Shown: piece by piece, positions 47,695 through 60,143 of the stretch | Layout of the letters: each line of letters begins with the position of its first letter | Position numbering within the stretch: position 1 is the first letter of the stretch | NCBI GenBank assembly: GCA_944470555.2 | Contig: OX104134.1 | Span: forward strand, 70,364,678 to 70,428,677 | DNA: 64,000 bases | DNA from: Heterobilharzia americana | Lineage: Eukaryota > Platyhelminthes > Trematoda > Strigeidida > Schistosomatidae | Direction of reading: 5' to 3' | The notes under the pieces: generated by a model | The model's database searches: none | What the model saw: the letters and a program-made list of their open reading frames with translations, nothing else | What the model was told of the DNA's origin: nothing | Program-made: the position numbers and the translations under genes

Positions 47695-47880
47695 TGGAAT
47701 AGTGGACAAACGTTTTGTCCTATTTGGATCCCGCTTTAGCGCTCGAAGTGATGTGTATGAGGTTTAATTCTCAATGAGAGATATATCACTCAGGTACACC
47801 CAACTGACTAGTCCCAAATAAGAAGGAAGATGTGTTCTGGATTCCGCTGCTAGTCAAAACCAAGACAGTTATAGTACCAG
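47695..47880 (+). mobile_element. SM-alpha SINE, decayed
   Basis: Plus-strand remnant of the classical schistosome SM-alpha SINE. A B-box-like GGTTTAATTCTC lies at 47761-47772, then AGATATATCACT, then the hammerhead region CTGACTAGTCCCAAATAAG (47804-47822) and the tail GTTCTGGATTCCGCTGCTAG (47834-47853). The known SM-alpha ribozyme has CTGATGAGTCCCAAATAGG followed by ACGAAAC. Here the CTGATGA core has become CTGACTA and the CGAAAC has become AAGGAAG, so the ribozyme is dead. Confidence 0.75.
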
Positions 47881-49676
47881 ACACTATTCAAAAAGTTAAT
47901 AAATAATTCTGTTTCACTGTGTGAAATATTTAGTAAACAAACCCGCATGTAATAGTGATAGGCATTCATTTTTAAAATTTGGTTTGTGGCTGCAAGCTTA
48001 TTTCCCTGTAGAGGTAATAAGCATCTTCTAGTGAATTGACAATGAGATCATACTTCGCATAAGGCTAATATTTGAGCTGATTTATTCATAACAGTCGTTC
48101 GTACGATTTTCTAGGTGTAATTCTATGAAAACTTCTTTTCTGTTTGTCTCTGTTGTCCTTCATCTGATTTTTTAAAATTTCTCTCTTGAGTAAATCCGCT
48201 CACCGTATGCTTAATTCTATTTCTTGATTAAAACTCAGTAGGGCACGAGTGGTTTTGGACATTTTTTGTCAAATATACCCTCATAGGAATAGATCATCTG
48301 CCAAAACTGGCTGAAAATAACAAGTATTAACTTCACTTTGACAAACTTGAAACTGCTATTTCAGGAAACAATATCTATTGTATACTAACAATTTTGGCTA
48401 AAGAATATGTAATCAGCTGGCATATTCTCAAAGTCACTACAACTCCATTGGTCACTTTTTGCATAGATCACAGTAACTAATTATTAGTGTTCATGCAGTT
48501 ATATCTAAAATGACTAAGTCCTTTAACTATGTGAATTTATTTCATTTAAATTTGTTTGTTTAGAGGTGTCACAAAGTGAAACAGTATTATTTATGGGTGA
48601 ACCTTTTTTGACACAGTCCGTTGTCCATATTAATAACCTGTGTATAATATTATTTTACTGTGTGACATCTAATAAATAAACTAAGACGGAATTATAATCT
48701 ACCCCAATCCGCAAGTTTGACTCTTGCATAACCTGTATTTATAATTTCATCTGAATGAACCATTACAAATTCAGTTCGTGTTTAATTTTCGTGAATGCTT
48801 TCATACAAGTTTCTATGGATACTTTGTAAATTTCTATTTCACAGTCTTATTTTTTAGAAATGGTTAGCTAATTCAATCAATATTCTATCTATAAACAATT
48901 GGAAGACAATGGTAATCAACAGATTACCAGAAAACTGAGTCTCAGCACGACTTGAACTAAAATCACATTTGAATCCTCTTAATCACCCACCTTATTCCTA
49001 ACTGACCTAAATGCTTATAGACAGAAAGATGACAACATTGGTTTATTGACTGCCTGCCTCCAAACTTAGACTGCATTTATTCCCAGTATTTGTCTATGTA
49101 CTCTTCTATTTGTAGCATGTCAAATATATTTCATTATTATCATTGCATTATTACACTACGTATTATATATTACGTCTTAAGCATTACCCATTAATAGATC
49201 AATGACTGAGTAAGCAGAGATACTCATTATTGTACTACTGCTAGTTGTCAAACGCTTACATGACAAAATAATTCTATTCATAAAAGGAATCTGATATCAA
49301 AACTTGTGAAAACATAAGCTAGGCTGAGCACCTGAGAATGCAGAAAATCAGTTACTGTTATACTATACACTACATCATACTTAATAGCAATCTTCACAAA
49401 TAGAACATTTTCAGCATAGAAATGACGTTCTACGTTTTACCTGATACATAGTTCAACATTTAGAGTAATGTTGTGAGTGAGGAGAAACAATTCAATATTT
49501 CTATTTTTTGCTCAAACATCCTTCCCGTCAGTATCACTGAATGTTCATGAAGCTGTACACACAAAATAGTCATAACTCTCAATTAACATAACATGTTTAT
49601 CACATTAACTAGACACAGAACAGTTTTATTCGATACTTAAGTCTTTAGTGAGAAACGGAGGTAGAAATACACTGAA

Positions 49677-49681
<5 letters not shown>
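47881..49681. other. Intronic DNA, nothing recognised
   Basis: AT-rich, no supported feature. Confidence 0.4.

Positions 49682-49741
<60 letters not shown>
49682..49741. repeat. AT dinucleotide microsatellite, 60 bp
   Basis: Thirty uninterrupted AT units. A shorter run of the same kind is at 57050-57075. Confidence 0.98.
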
Positions 49742-49744
<3 letters not shown>

Positions 49745-50469
49745 GACTTTAAAGTGAAACCTACTCATGAACTTCACTGAGATGAAAAATGTGTGTTTTC
49801 ATCAAATGTCATTAGAAGTCGAGCGTACGGTTGTCCTACACTTGTTGATACCTTAATTTTTGGAATAATGGAGATGGTTTAGGATAGATTTTAGTTCAAG
49901 TAAATGGGATCTTCATTTCTGAATGATGATAAAACACGGTGAGTCAGATTTGTATATAAATCACTTGAATTGGTTATATATTTCGTCAGAATGGTGACTT
50001 CCATGTTGTTAACCACAGAAAATTAACATTTGGGTTGAATGTTGCTAATTAATTCGTTTAGTGCATCAGATTCAGATAAAAAGTTCAAATGAGATGTATG
50101 GAATTATAAAACTCTTGTGTGCAGTCTCCAATAAGGATTGAAATAATATTCTCATTTACATACATTGCATGGTTTTGCTACTCTCCTGGGCAATCCTGGT
50201 TTGTCGTACCTGACTACTAGCAGTATCAAATCGGCGACTTTTTTAACCAGAGTAAAAAATTTCATATATAAATAAGACAAGGGATTTGACTGGAATGCAT
50301 TATTTTACAGGGCTTCATCTTAAAGAAACACATTTTTAAAGTGCCAGACTTTACTGTTAACATTATTAAGTATCTAAACACTGAAAACATTCAAAAGTAT
50401 CAAAAACTGAGGAATACAAGTAATAAAAGAAGAAGAAGGAGATTTAAAAGCTTTTAATTTGAAGGAATT
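49742..50469. other. Intronic DNA, nothing recognised
   Basis: AT-rich; may include a diverged outer part of repeat copy C. Confidence 0.4.
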
Positions 50470-50871
50470 ACTAAATGAAATTCCTTCTGACAATATCTGT
50501 TATAGTAGGCAGAAAGATTAACAAAATCTTCATAAGAACACGCATAAGCCTGAAACCTTTATCAAATAATCACTTCGCTTCGAAATTTCGGAATAAAACA
50601 CGTGAACCAACGTGTAGGTATCAGGCTGCTTGAAGAAATGAAACATAATTCGAATTTAAATTTGGTAGTCTTGAAAATAGCCTAGACCACTGTATATATA
50701 TAAAACTTTGTATTTTGTATATACTGTGGATGTTGACGTTGTAAATGCACCTTATGTTATATTACCACCTTTTCCATTACAGAGAAACAGAACGACTATA
50801 AAAGGTGAAATATGAAGCTATTTGTACAAGCGTCCTCATATATAGGTAGTCCGCATACATATAACTCAGGC
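50470..50871 (-). repeat. Dispersed repeat of unknown class, copy C (first part)
   Basis: Minus-strand copy aligning with copies A and B. It is interrupted at 50871 by the RTE element and continues at 54166-54280 on the far side: the sequence across the insertion, with one target duplication removed, aligns with copy A near 27588-27660. The RTE is therefore younger than this repeat. Confidence 0.72.
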
Positions 50872-50884
50872 TATAATCAAGTCA
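50872..50884. repeat. Target-site duplication, left, of RTE copy 3
   Basis: TATAATCAAGTCA, identical to 54153-54165. Confidence 0.93.
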
Positions 50885-53800
50885 ACCTCGCCTGGTTAAC
50901 TAGTTCACTAGTTACTAGCCAGTCCTAACTAAGCCCGGGTAAAGAGGGAAGGTTGGACATACTGCTAGCAACCATACCCCGTAAAACCAATCCAACCACT
51001 AAAAAAACTTCAAAGCACAAAAGAAATGTGAAAAATAAAAACAAAATTATTCCTCGCAAGAAACGGGGAGACGAAATGATGCCAGTTGGTGAAAGCCTTC
51101 GGGAAGCCAATCGGCCGGGCCGATGTGTCTTCTCTCCCTAGATGAAACGAAAGTTAATGTGGGGACATGGAATATCCGCACAATGTTTGAACCTACCAAG
51201 GCTGCCCAAATTGCAAGGAACTGAGAAGGTATCACATTGAAGTGTTAGGAATCTGCGAAAGCATATGGAATGGGAGTGGACTCTCCAGACTGTCAACTGG
51301 AGAATCAATAATCTACTCCGATATTGTCACCCAGACGACAACCACGAGCACACTGAATTTCCGAGTGGCTATCATGATGTCCCCAACAAAATCGAAGGCT
51401 CTCATGCAGTAGGAACCAATCTCCTCCAGGATAATGACAGCAAGGTTCAACTCAAAAGGAAGGAAGGTTACAATCATCCCATGCTACACTACGCACCTAC
51501 AAATAATACAGATGAGAAGAAGGAGGAATTTTACAGACAACTGCAATCAGCACTCGACAAGACCTCAGTTGGCGACATCGAAATTCTAATGAATGACATG
51601 AATGCCAAACTGGGAGCGGAAAACACAGGAAAAGATCTAACCATGGGTAGAGAAGCACTTGGTGAAACGAACCAGAATGGAGTACTGTCTGCAGAATTCT
51701 GTGCATTCAACGATTGCCGATTGGAAGTAGTGTGTTCAAGCACAAGGATATTCACATGGAAACGACATGGATTTCACCAGACACCAGGACACACTGAAAA
51801 TTAGATCGACTTCATCTGAATGTGAAGAAAATGGAGACGCAGACTACTTGACACAAGGTCAAGAAGAGGAACAGATGTAGGCTCAGACCACTATCTATTG
51901 CAAGGAACCTTCCAAATCAAGTTTAAAGCCTTCAAGGAAGATAGTGATAGTCCACAGTTTAAGTTCAACACCCGGAAACTGAAGGACGAAACTACAGAGG
52001 ACATCTTCACGTCAGCCATCAAGACTAAATAGGAGATATCGAGCAACATCCCTGAAGGAACGTATATGGATGAACACTGAAACTTCTTGAAAGCTATGTG
52101 GAAGGAAACCTGCATAACCGCATTAGGAAGGAAGAAGAAAGAAGATAAGGAATGGATTTTGACGGAACATTGAAGCTGACAGAGCAGGGAGAGGAGGATG
52201 GTGAAGCAGAAGATGAACCGGGGCAGTGCAGGGATTAACAACGAAAGGAGGAACTGGACACAACCTATAAAACACTACATTGGACAAAGAAGTAAAGAAG
52301 AGCGCGCAAAGACAAAAGACACTTCTGCGACAAACTGGCAAGTGAAGCAGAACAGGCTGCAGGTAGGTGAGATAGAAACCTGACAAGATTGTATCAAATA
52401 ATCAGATTACCATCTGGGAAGAGATCAACACAGATGAAACCAATGAAAGATGATGAAAAGAATTTAATTACCAAAGAAGAGAAACAAAAGAAACGATGGG
52501 CTGACCACTTCGGAAATCTCTTGAATCGACCACCGTCTGCACTTCGTCCAGAAATACCACCAGCAGCCCAGCCACACAACTATCAGTGAACACAAACCCT
52601 TCGACAAGAGCAGAAGTGAAGTCATGAGCCCCATAAAACTACTGAAATGCGGGAAAGCAGCAGGATCAGATGGAATCCTGCCAGAAATACTGAGAGCAGA
52701 CGTAGGTACACAGCCGACATGCTCACACCACCATTGCAGAAGGTACCTGGTGATAGGAAGAAGGATTGCCTTGTCAAACTCCCGAAGAAGGGAGACCTAA
52801 GCCTTAGCAAGAACTGGCGAGGAATCACTCACCTGTCCACCCCAAGCCAGCAAAAAATTAAGTTGCAACATCTTGGAGAGGCTTAAGGATGCACTGGATT
52901 CAAAACTGCAACTGGCTTTAGGAAGTACAAATCATGTGCAGACCAAATTGCAACGCTTCGCATCATCATAGAACAGAGTATAGAATGGCAGTCAACTCTA
53001 CACCTCAACTTTATCGACTTTGAGAAGGCCTTTGACAGCGTCGACCGAGAAGTAATTTGGAAACTGCTTCAATACTACGGAATATTGCAAACCTTTATCA
53101 GCCTCATTCAACAACTATATGAAGATGCTACATGCCAAGTAATTCACAATGGGAAGCTCAGTGATGCTTTTGAAGTGAAGACAGGAGTGAAACAAGGTTG
53201 CCTACTATCCCCCATGATATTGCTGATTGTAGTGGACTGGATCATGCAGCAGACAACGGTGGGGAGCGAGAAGAGGGGGATACGCTGGCTGGACTGCGGA
53301 AAAGAAGCTAGAAGATTTAGATTTCGCCGATGACTTATGTGTAGTGTCATACACACTTAAAGATCTACAGGCAAAAACTAACAAGTTGACAGAAGAGGCC
53401 AGATAATGATAATGGGACTTCAAGTGAATATAGAGAAGACAGAGGTGATGAAGATACCTAACCAACAACAGAACCAAAAAACTGTAATCACCATGAACGG
53501 GAGAAACTTAGAGGAAGTAGCCTCTTTCACATACCTGCCCAGGCAGCACTGTTTCAACTACAGGCAGCACAGGCATAGACGAGAACGTCAAAGCCAGCCA
53601 GGAAAAGTAAGACAGGCTTTCATCAGCCTGAAACCAGTGTGGAGATCTTCTGCACTCAGCACAAAGGACAACATGCGGGTTTTCAACACCAACATCACTT
53701 CAGTGCTCCTGTATGGCTCAGAGACTTGGAGCGTTACGAAAGGCATTTCCAACAAACTACAGACATTCATCAACAACTGCCTACACTGGCTCATTACTGA

Positions 53801-54152
53801 AGCTCAGATGGCCAGAATAACAAGAATAAGCAACAAGGAACTCTGGTTGGCAACGAACCAACCCATAAGCTATCGCTCAACAAGTATGCGGAGGAAGGAA
53901 GTGGAGATGGATTGGCCATGCACTGAGAGGCCGACTGCGGATATCACGCGTCAGGCCATATGCTCGAGTGGAAACCAGATGGAAAGCGACGAGTTGTGCG
54001 TACGAGGGTGACATGGAGGCGATTTGTGAGGAGGAAATGAGAGCTTGTGGGCTGTCGTGGAACCAGGTTCAAAAGTTTGCTGAGAACAGAATGCACTGGG
54101 ACGTGCTACTGAAGCCCTATGTTCCATTAGGAACCCAAGGGACAAATAATAA
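50885..54152 (+). mobile_element. RTE-type non-LTR retrotransposon, copy 3 (full length, dead)
   Basis: A 3,268-bp plus-strand element between 13-bp target duplications. The 5' leader begins ACCTCGCCTGG. The endonuclease starts near 51150 with VNVGTWNIRTMFE and continues in the 179-codon frame 51265-51804, including HYAPTNNTDEKKEEFYRQLQ and NDMNAKLGAENTG (usually GDMNAK, with the D and N kept). The RT domain spans about 52980-53400: NFIDFEKAFDSVDREVIW, KQGCLLSPM, and FADDL at about 53320-53334. The C-terminal region is the 201-codon frame 53406-54011 (VLLYGSETW and onward). The 3' end is a short AATAATAA tail. Several stops and frameshifts (for example between KQGCLLSP and FADD, and at 51804) separate the parts, so it is not autonomous. 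The plan fits the SR2/SjR2 kind of RTE in schistosomes. Confidence 0.92.
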
Positions 54153-54165
54153 TATAATCAAGTCA
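54153..54165. repeat. Target-site duplication, right, of RTE copy 3
   Basis: TATAATCAAGTCA, identical to 50872-50884, directly after the AATAATAA tail. Confidence 0.93.
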
Positions 54166-54280
54166 CTGTAAAGATACACAGAGTGGTGACTGGAGGTATA
54201 TAAAAACAGATATGAAGCGGTAGCCTGTCTTTGTAATAACATTAATTTCAATATGACACCGAAATGGGTGTCGCATCCGT
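54166..54280 (-). repeat. Dispersed repeat of unknown class, copy C (second part)
   Basis: Continuation of the repeat interrupted by RTE copy 3. CTGTAAAGATACACAGAGTGG and GTATATAAAAACA here parallel the copy A stretch read in reverse around 27630-27588. Confidence 0.6.
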
Positions 54281-55187
54281 TCTTAGGAAGATCATCATAT
54301 AATTTACAGTTGAAACATCATATATTGATGTTCATTTTAAACGCAATTCGGGTTATCATAATGCGTTCTATTTATGATTAGTTAGATAAAACATTCATAT
54401 ACTTAGCATCACATGAGTAGTATCTCTAGTTTTGTCACACGGTTAGTTTATTTCACCAGATTTCAGCTAAAGCCTTCACTATCACAAACTTTCATCCTTT
54501 CGTCATCAATATTTCGTCCTATTTATTTGTAGCCACTACATTCACTTAAAAATGGCACAATTAAATTTGGGAAGACCAAGTGAATAAATAATAAAACTTT
54601 CTAATAATTTAGGCATAAGAAGCTGATGTCCATGAAATTAACACAATAGAGTTAAACCAACGAGTGCTGAAGGTTTATTGCTTGTTATATCCTGCCTGTT
54701 TTGGAAGATTTGTTTGTGATTGGTGAAATCAAGTTTAAATATTTGTATATTACCACTTGAAATTCCAAATGATTAAAATTTTCTGCACAAAATATGTGTG
54801 AAGTTCTTGTACTAGTTACACTGAAACTGCATATCCTTACATCTGATTCGCAGCTCTGAGGTTACTTACTTACTCTGCTGTACCCATCAGTGGCCTGCTT
54901 TGGGTGGATTTCCTGAAGTTCCAGTACCAGGCGATAACCAGTGACTATATGCCCATAGAAAAAAATTATGTTTACCAGTTTACTCGTAGGTATTTTAACC
55001 AGTGTTTCTGAATTGAATTACAAATGAGGAGTTTAATGCAATATTCTTTTGTCATCATCATTTCTCTTTTCCGGATTCTGCGATAGCAACCATTCGGATT
55101 TAAATTATCGAGTTAAGTTTTTATTTTCTACAGTTTTTATGCATTTATCTGATTAGAAATAACATAGATTGTCATTTTTGAACTCAC
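54281..55187. other. Intronic DNA, nothing recognised
   Basis: AT-rich, with a slightly richer block at 54850-54950 that I could not place. Confidence 0.4.
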
Positions 55188-55353
55188 CTTTATATCGATA
55201 GTAATGCAACCCAGAAAATCGTCCATATCACCACTTTGATTTTTACGTGCAGATTGACTAACTTGTTTAAAATAACGACCTAATTGTTTTACACCACGGA
55301 TCTCATTTAAACTTCGGACTGCTTCCAATACACTTGTTTCTTCATCATGATCC
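55188..55353 (-). CDS. BAIAP3: BAIAP3-like exon, calcium-loop part of first C2 domain
   Basis: Exon of 166 bases with acceptor tttgcatcaag|GGATC and donor ATAAAG|gtgagt. It takes two bases (TG) from an unseen upstream exon, giving [18 protein letters not shown], then [20 protein letters not shown], then [18 protein letters not shown]; it ends in phase 0. W-D-H-D-E is the third calcium-binding loop of a C2 domain. The long insert with LGRYFKQ followed by DDFLGC is typical of BAIAP3 proteins (vertebrate: MGRYFKQI and TDDFLGCLNIP). The residues for calcium binding are present. It is the most upstream exon I could confirm. Confidence 0.93.
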
Positions 55354-58300
55354 CTTGATGCAAAACATGAAAATTTGGAAAGGCTTTTTACACGTTTCTG
55401 GACATCAATTTTAATTTTACTAAAATATATTCACCTTTTGACTTTGAGTTTATTCATTAGGTATACTTTATATAACTGTCTAACCTAACAAAGATGATTC
55501 ACTCCATAAACCTATACGAGTCACGTAATTTTTCAACAAAAAATCCGTTTCATTCAGCTTAGTGTTCTACTACAAATCTTTGAGCATTGTTGTCGTATTT
55601 CCTTGCATTAAATTTCATTTTTAAGATCACTGAGTGATCATGAACAAACAATGAAGTACTAAACATGACTGTGTAGTTGTACTATTTCTCCATGCTATCT
55701 ATCAAGGCGAAAATAACCAATCAATCCAACATCAAATTATGACTTCTTTGATTTTTTTCTTTCCAGCCACTGAGAATACTATTCATTGTTAAGGAACTCT
55801 ACTCAAATTTTTGGTTAATGCTTTCATCTGTTTAGCGTGAATGTGGGTGTTTCAAGCTAACCCTACGAAACAAGAATCATGTCACGCATTAATTTCTAAA
55901 TTAGTGATGCTATAAATTACAAACGAAAATAGACCGATTATTTACAGTGAGGAAAAAATCAAAAGCTGGTTTGTTTAAACTTAAAAAACTACCTTTAGGG
56001 ATGAAACCAACGTAATATGCATATTACACGTAACAGGATGTATGTGGAAAATAAAAAGATTGCCTACAAAAACTGCAGTTGCATGTGAAAGTAGCTCATT
56101 GTACAGTGCGTAATTATTTGCATACTGAAGATGTTTACACACTGTCGAGTTTAAATGTAATATTTGAGGACACTAAATTGGCTTACTTAAGCTACTTATG
56201 ACTGATGATTATATAACCATGGATTCTTGCCTGCTCATAAAAATGTCAATAAAAGTCTAATTTACAAACAAACATGAAACAGATAAGTTTCAGGTGAGAA
56301 AAATGAAGTTATTATATGTCACTTCAGTGCAAACCGAATATTTTGGCAGTAATAAGCAATACTACAGAAGTTTAACTACAAAAATAAAGAATTGAAGTAA
56401 AATATTGGTGGTTACGCGTGCGTTTTGCTGTTCTAGGGAAAATTCACAGATCAGTTAGCATAAATTTCAGTCTTTCCTTTAGTTGTCATTCGTGTTGAGT
56501 TCAATTTACCGTCACTTTTAACTAGATATTCAAATATGCTAATTGTTTTTTTGACAATCGTTAACATTTAAGCCACATGCCTAGAAATTTTATACACGGA
56601 ATATATATGTCAGAAGACTACACCGCCATTTGATTTATTTGGTAATCTTTACAATTCAGTATTGATGTGAAATGTTTTAGTTTCATTAGTGGTTTTTAAG
56701 TCCTTTGTAACTTTAGCCACTTTTACTGCAATTAAAAGTAGAAACCTACCAAGTATACTGCTACTTTTTTAATCTATCAATTAAAGAATGCGACGGTACT
56801 TTCTAGGTATAAATTATCGAGTGTGAAATTAGGGAAGAGGAGCAACTTAAAGCACTGAAATATATCGATGGTCAACAGCTTTACTAAAAACCCAACACTG
56901 TATTGCAGTGTGCAGTTCTGATGTGAAAATTCAATCTGTCGTAAGGAAAGACTGCAGTAAAATGTTGGCTAGTATTCAGCCAGTGGTGCACGTAGGGATG
57001 ATATATTAGTTTTATTATTATTGGTCCAAGTACAACACTGCATACCACTTATATATATATATATATATATATATACAAAAATCTATTCTTAATGGATGCA
57101 GGAATGTTAATGAAGAGCGGCCCAAAAAAGTATTCTCTCTTTCAGTTCATTGTTATCCCAATATCTAATGACATATTGTTACTCAATAACTTCACTGTTA
57201 CAAGCATACATTCAATACTAGCCGAAGAATTACAATCCTACGTTGGATGGGATTCATAACTGTTAAAGTACAGAGAAATAAATGAAAAACGTAGGCAGTT
57301 CTCTTTGTTATTGCTTGAGATGAATCATGAAGAAGAGAAAGAAACTAATTTCTCACCATTTGTTAAGACCAGAATAATTCATCTGATGAAGTAAATTGTT
57401 TTTCAACATTCTATCCTGCCAAGTGGGAAATCTACTACATATTTTATCTGCAGGTTGAAAAAGCGAACATCTGGAAAGAAACTTATGTCTCTGTTAAGTT
57501 TTACATTATTAAACTCAAGAAATCATTGAGTACAAAAGGAAGGCTTACTGAAAAAGTCACAGTTTATTTAATTTTTGAGCACGTGGAACTTTACAAGTGA
57601 TTTCGAACTTTTGACTCAGGAAATGAAATGTAATAAAGAACTGGAACATTATGCTAACCACAAAATTTAACTTCTCTTTCAGTGCAGTCGCTGATGCACA
57701 TGAAGAGTTACAGATATCGAATTGGCTGAGCTACTATTCAGCTTTTGACAGATTCGACAAAATGTACGTGGTCAAATTTCTTACAGCGGTCTGTAATAAC
57801 ATCTCTATATATTAGGATGAACAGTTTGTTAAAGGCAATTGGTACAACTTGAGTTGCTGTGGACATATTCATCTTGAAGCTACATAACACCTGAAATGTT
57901 CACTCTGGAAAATTAAGACAAAAGGGACACTGAGTTCACCTTTATCTCTCTGTCCAAACGTGAAACGGAGTTTTTATTAACTCCCTGATGAACATTTTCG
58001 TTTAATTTTTGTAAAGTAATACACAACGTATAATGGTGAAAATTCTGTATTACTGTAACTATGTGGAGAAGCAAGCATCATTTTGAATTCTTGCCACTTA
58101 TAAGATATCATAAAGATGTTGTTTGTTGTAATCAGCGAAATTTCGAAACTGCACGCAATGTGAATAGATGGACATATAAAAGTCTGCTCATCACGGATTT
58201 CTTCATCATACTTTTTTTTCCAAGTTACTAACAGCTAAAATCACTTAACATCTCTTCAGTTATTTTAAAAAGTTAATTGCTATGCATCGATAAATGCACG

Positions 58301-60104
58301 ATATCCTGTTTCATCAAAACGTTTATCTTCCTACCTAGTAAATGTACTAATAATTAAAAATGCTACTCGATGAAATCACTTTACGTTCCCTACTTTGCTA
58401 ACAATGCTTAAATAAACAAACGCTAGGTTATAATGCTGCAATAAGACGCTACGGTAAATTCTTTCCAGACATACAAGATGTTAAGAATAACCAGAAGTAA
58501 ACAGAACGTGAAGTATGCAGACGAAGACTGTCACGTAACCTCTAGTTGAAAGACGGAGTGAAAAAACTTTATTATAACAGTATGTTTTAAGGTATATTTG
58601 AATATTATTTGATTGGAATTCAACTTTATCACTGTATCAGTGGTATGCAAAGTATTTCGTAACCAGGTTCATTCGGGTAGACGAAATGGGTTCTGAACGC
58701 TGATACTTGTGATCCTTTGAGTTTTGAGGGATCAGTGTAAATCTCTTTATATTCAACAATCCGAACGTAAGGTATCTAGAAAATATATTCATGCATTTCA
58801 TCACTAATAGAAAAAGTTGGTGACTAGATTTCATATCACACAGTTAAGCATGCCTGCGTTTGTGTGCGGGATTCCTTTTATTCAAAGGTTTATTTACTCC
58901 TAAGAGAGCAGCATGAATCGTCTGAAAGCATTTTGAGCGCCAGATACTGCATCCCATCATAAAAGTCATGGCTGCAGATTTTTTCCACTACTTTACAAGA
59001 ATTTTCAGCTTTTATCTTTGTCCAGTCGATGCGTAAACACTTCATGTTTAAAAACCATTTACATGATATTATTTAGTTTGTCAGTGTCACGTTCACAGGA
59101 CAAACCAATGAGCTTCACATAGAGAGTAAAGTCACTTAATTGGAAATGAGTTTGAAAGCGGTGAACCTTCCATCAATAAAAACAACCAAGTGACCTAAGT
59201 ATGATCATTTAATTACATTACCTAGAGATTTTGTGCCCAGTGTTTAAAGAAGTAAAACATATTCACTTCAGAAGTCCATTAGTTATGATAAAGTGAGTGT
59301 CCTACACCCTTCGACCAGTGGCGTTTGTTTGAATTATACGATCATCTCTAGTTTAACTTCCTTACGTTTTTATTCATAGGCGTGCTCCAAGCCATTACCT
59401 AAAGTTTGACTGATTTTTTTGGTCACTAGATATTGTTGAGCATAGAATATGTAGTGCTAAATTTGATGAATCCATTTCTTAATGCTCAAAAAGTAGCTCC
59501 CAACGTCCTCTGACCTAGTTGTACTAAATAAAATGCTTCTGTGAAGCTTTTATTTAGATTGCGTTCACCATATTTTTGGCACATCAAGATTTTTTAAAAC
59601 ACTTCGTGAAATCTCATTTTACACCTTAGATATAAATCAAATCAGCTCCTTTCTTTACTCGCTCTAGGTATGTATGGTGGGCTAAAATCCAATAAAACGT
59701 TTATGCCGCAAAAAAAATTGCTTTCTTCCGTTGCCTTTGTAGGTTGTTTCATTTACATGTTTAACTTGATCTTCTTAGCCCAATACCTGATTCACACTCG
59801 CACGAATTGTCTAATTGAGGAATTGACAAACATTTAATGCTGGTAAACAAACTGAGTAGGTACAATATGCTTATGATGATTTGCAGATTTCTGTTGCCGT
59901 TTCATTACTTTGAAGTACATTCCACCTAAGCGATCTTCTTGGAAGCACCATCTGAAAAAAGTGTGGCAGGCAAAATAATAAATGGACCATCCAGTGCGCA
60001 AATCAGTTGCAAACTGATCGTCCAATTTTACTCCTCATAATAAACTGAAGTAGGTCTTCGATGTTTTTATAAACAGAATTGGAAAAACTATGGAGGATTT
60101 TTAC
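55354..60104. other. Upstream intron or flank, nothing firm
   Basis: The exon preceding 55353, ending in TG before a donor, should lie here or beyond the window. A 26-base candidate at 57354-57379 (minus, reading MNYSGLNK plus TG) has good splice signals and the right phase but does not look like C2 sequence. An acceptor-like site at about 59956 (minus) precedes an open stretch reading WCFQEDRLGGMYFK with a weak donor; it is not recognised. An AT run lies at 57050-57075. Confidence 0.35.
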
Positions 60105-60105
60105 A

Positions 60106-60143
60106 TGCATCCTGGATTTCACTGCTAGCCACTATCCATCTTT
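60106..60143 (+). repeat. SM-alpha SINE tail fragment
   Basis: CTGGATTTCACTGCTAGCC (60112-60130) followed by ACTATCCATCTTTT matches the SM-alpha region 3' of the hammerhead. Nothing of the promoter or ribozyme is seen upstream; homology begins within a few bases of the cleavage point. Confidence 0.65.

Larger units (their letters stand above)
36..55353 (-). other. BAIAP3: BAIAP3/UNC13D-type Munc13-family gene, partial (gene span)
   Basis: The span holds seven well-supported minus-strand exons plus weaker candidates. Joined in order they read as the C-terminal half of a C2 domain followed by parts of the MUN region. Known members of this family prime vesicles for fusion through SNARE contacts and calcium-bound C2 domains, at secretory or endosomal membranes. 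Recognisable cues are WDHDE, LGRYFKQ, DDFLGC, DRWFKLEGRS, VQGEIHLSLSL, SWDG with ILHQHA, and DWPD. Phases agree across 55.2 to 46.6, 46.6 to 39.4, 39.4 to 33.5 and 21.7 to 17.0 kb, and the 17.0 to 0.1 kb step works through a 26-base exon at 9.3 kb. Introns range from about 4.6 to 9 kb where bounded. About 130 residues of MUN sequence are unaccounted for between about 29 and 21.9 kb. Family assignment is by recalled family patterns; BAIAP3 versus UNC13D cannot be separated here. Confidence 0.85.

Noticed and set aside
51891..52241. 116-codon minus-strand open frame
   Set aside because: It is the antisense of the RTE copy 3 coding region.
57354..57379. 26-base segment with the right phase to precede the 55.3 kb exon
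   Set aside because: MNYSGLNK plus TG does not resemble the beta strand before the third C2 calcium loop, so I did not list it as an exon.
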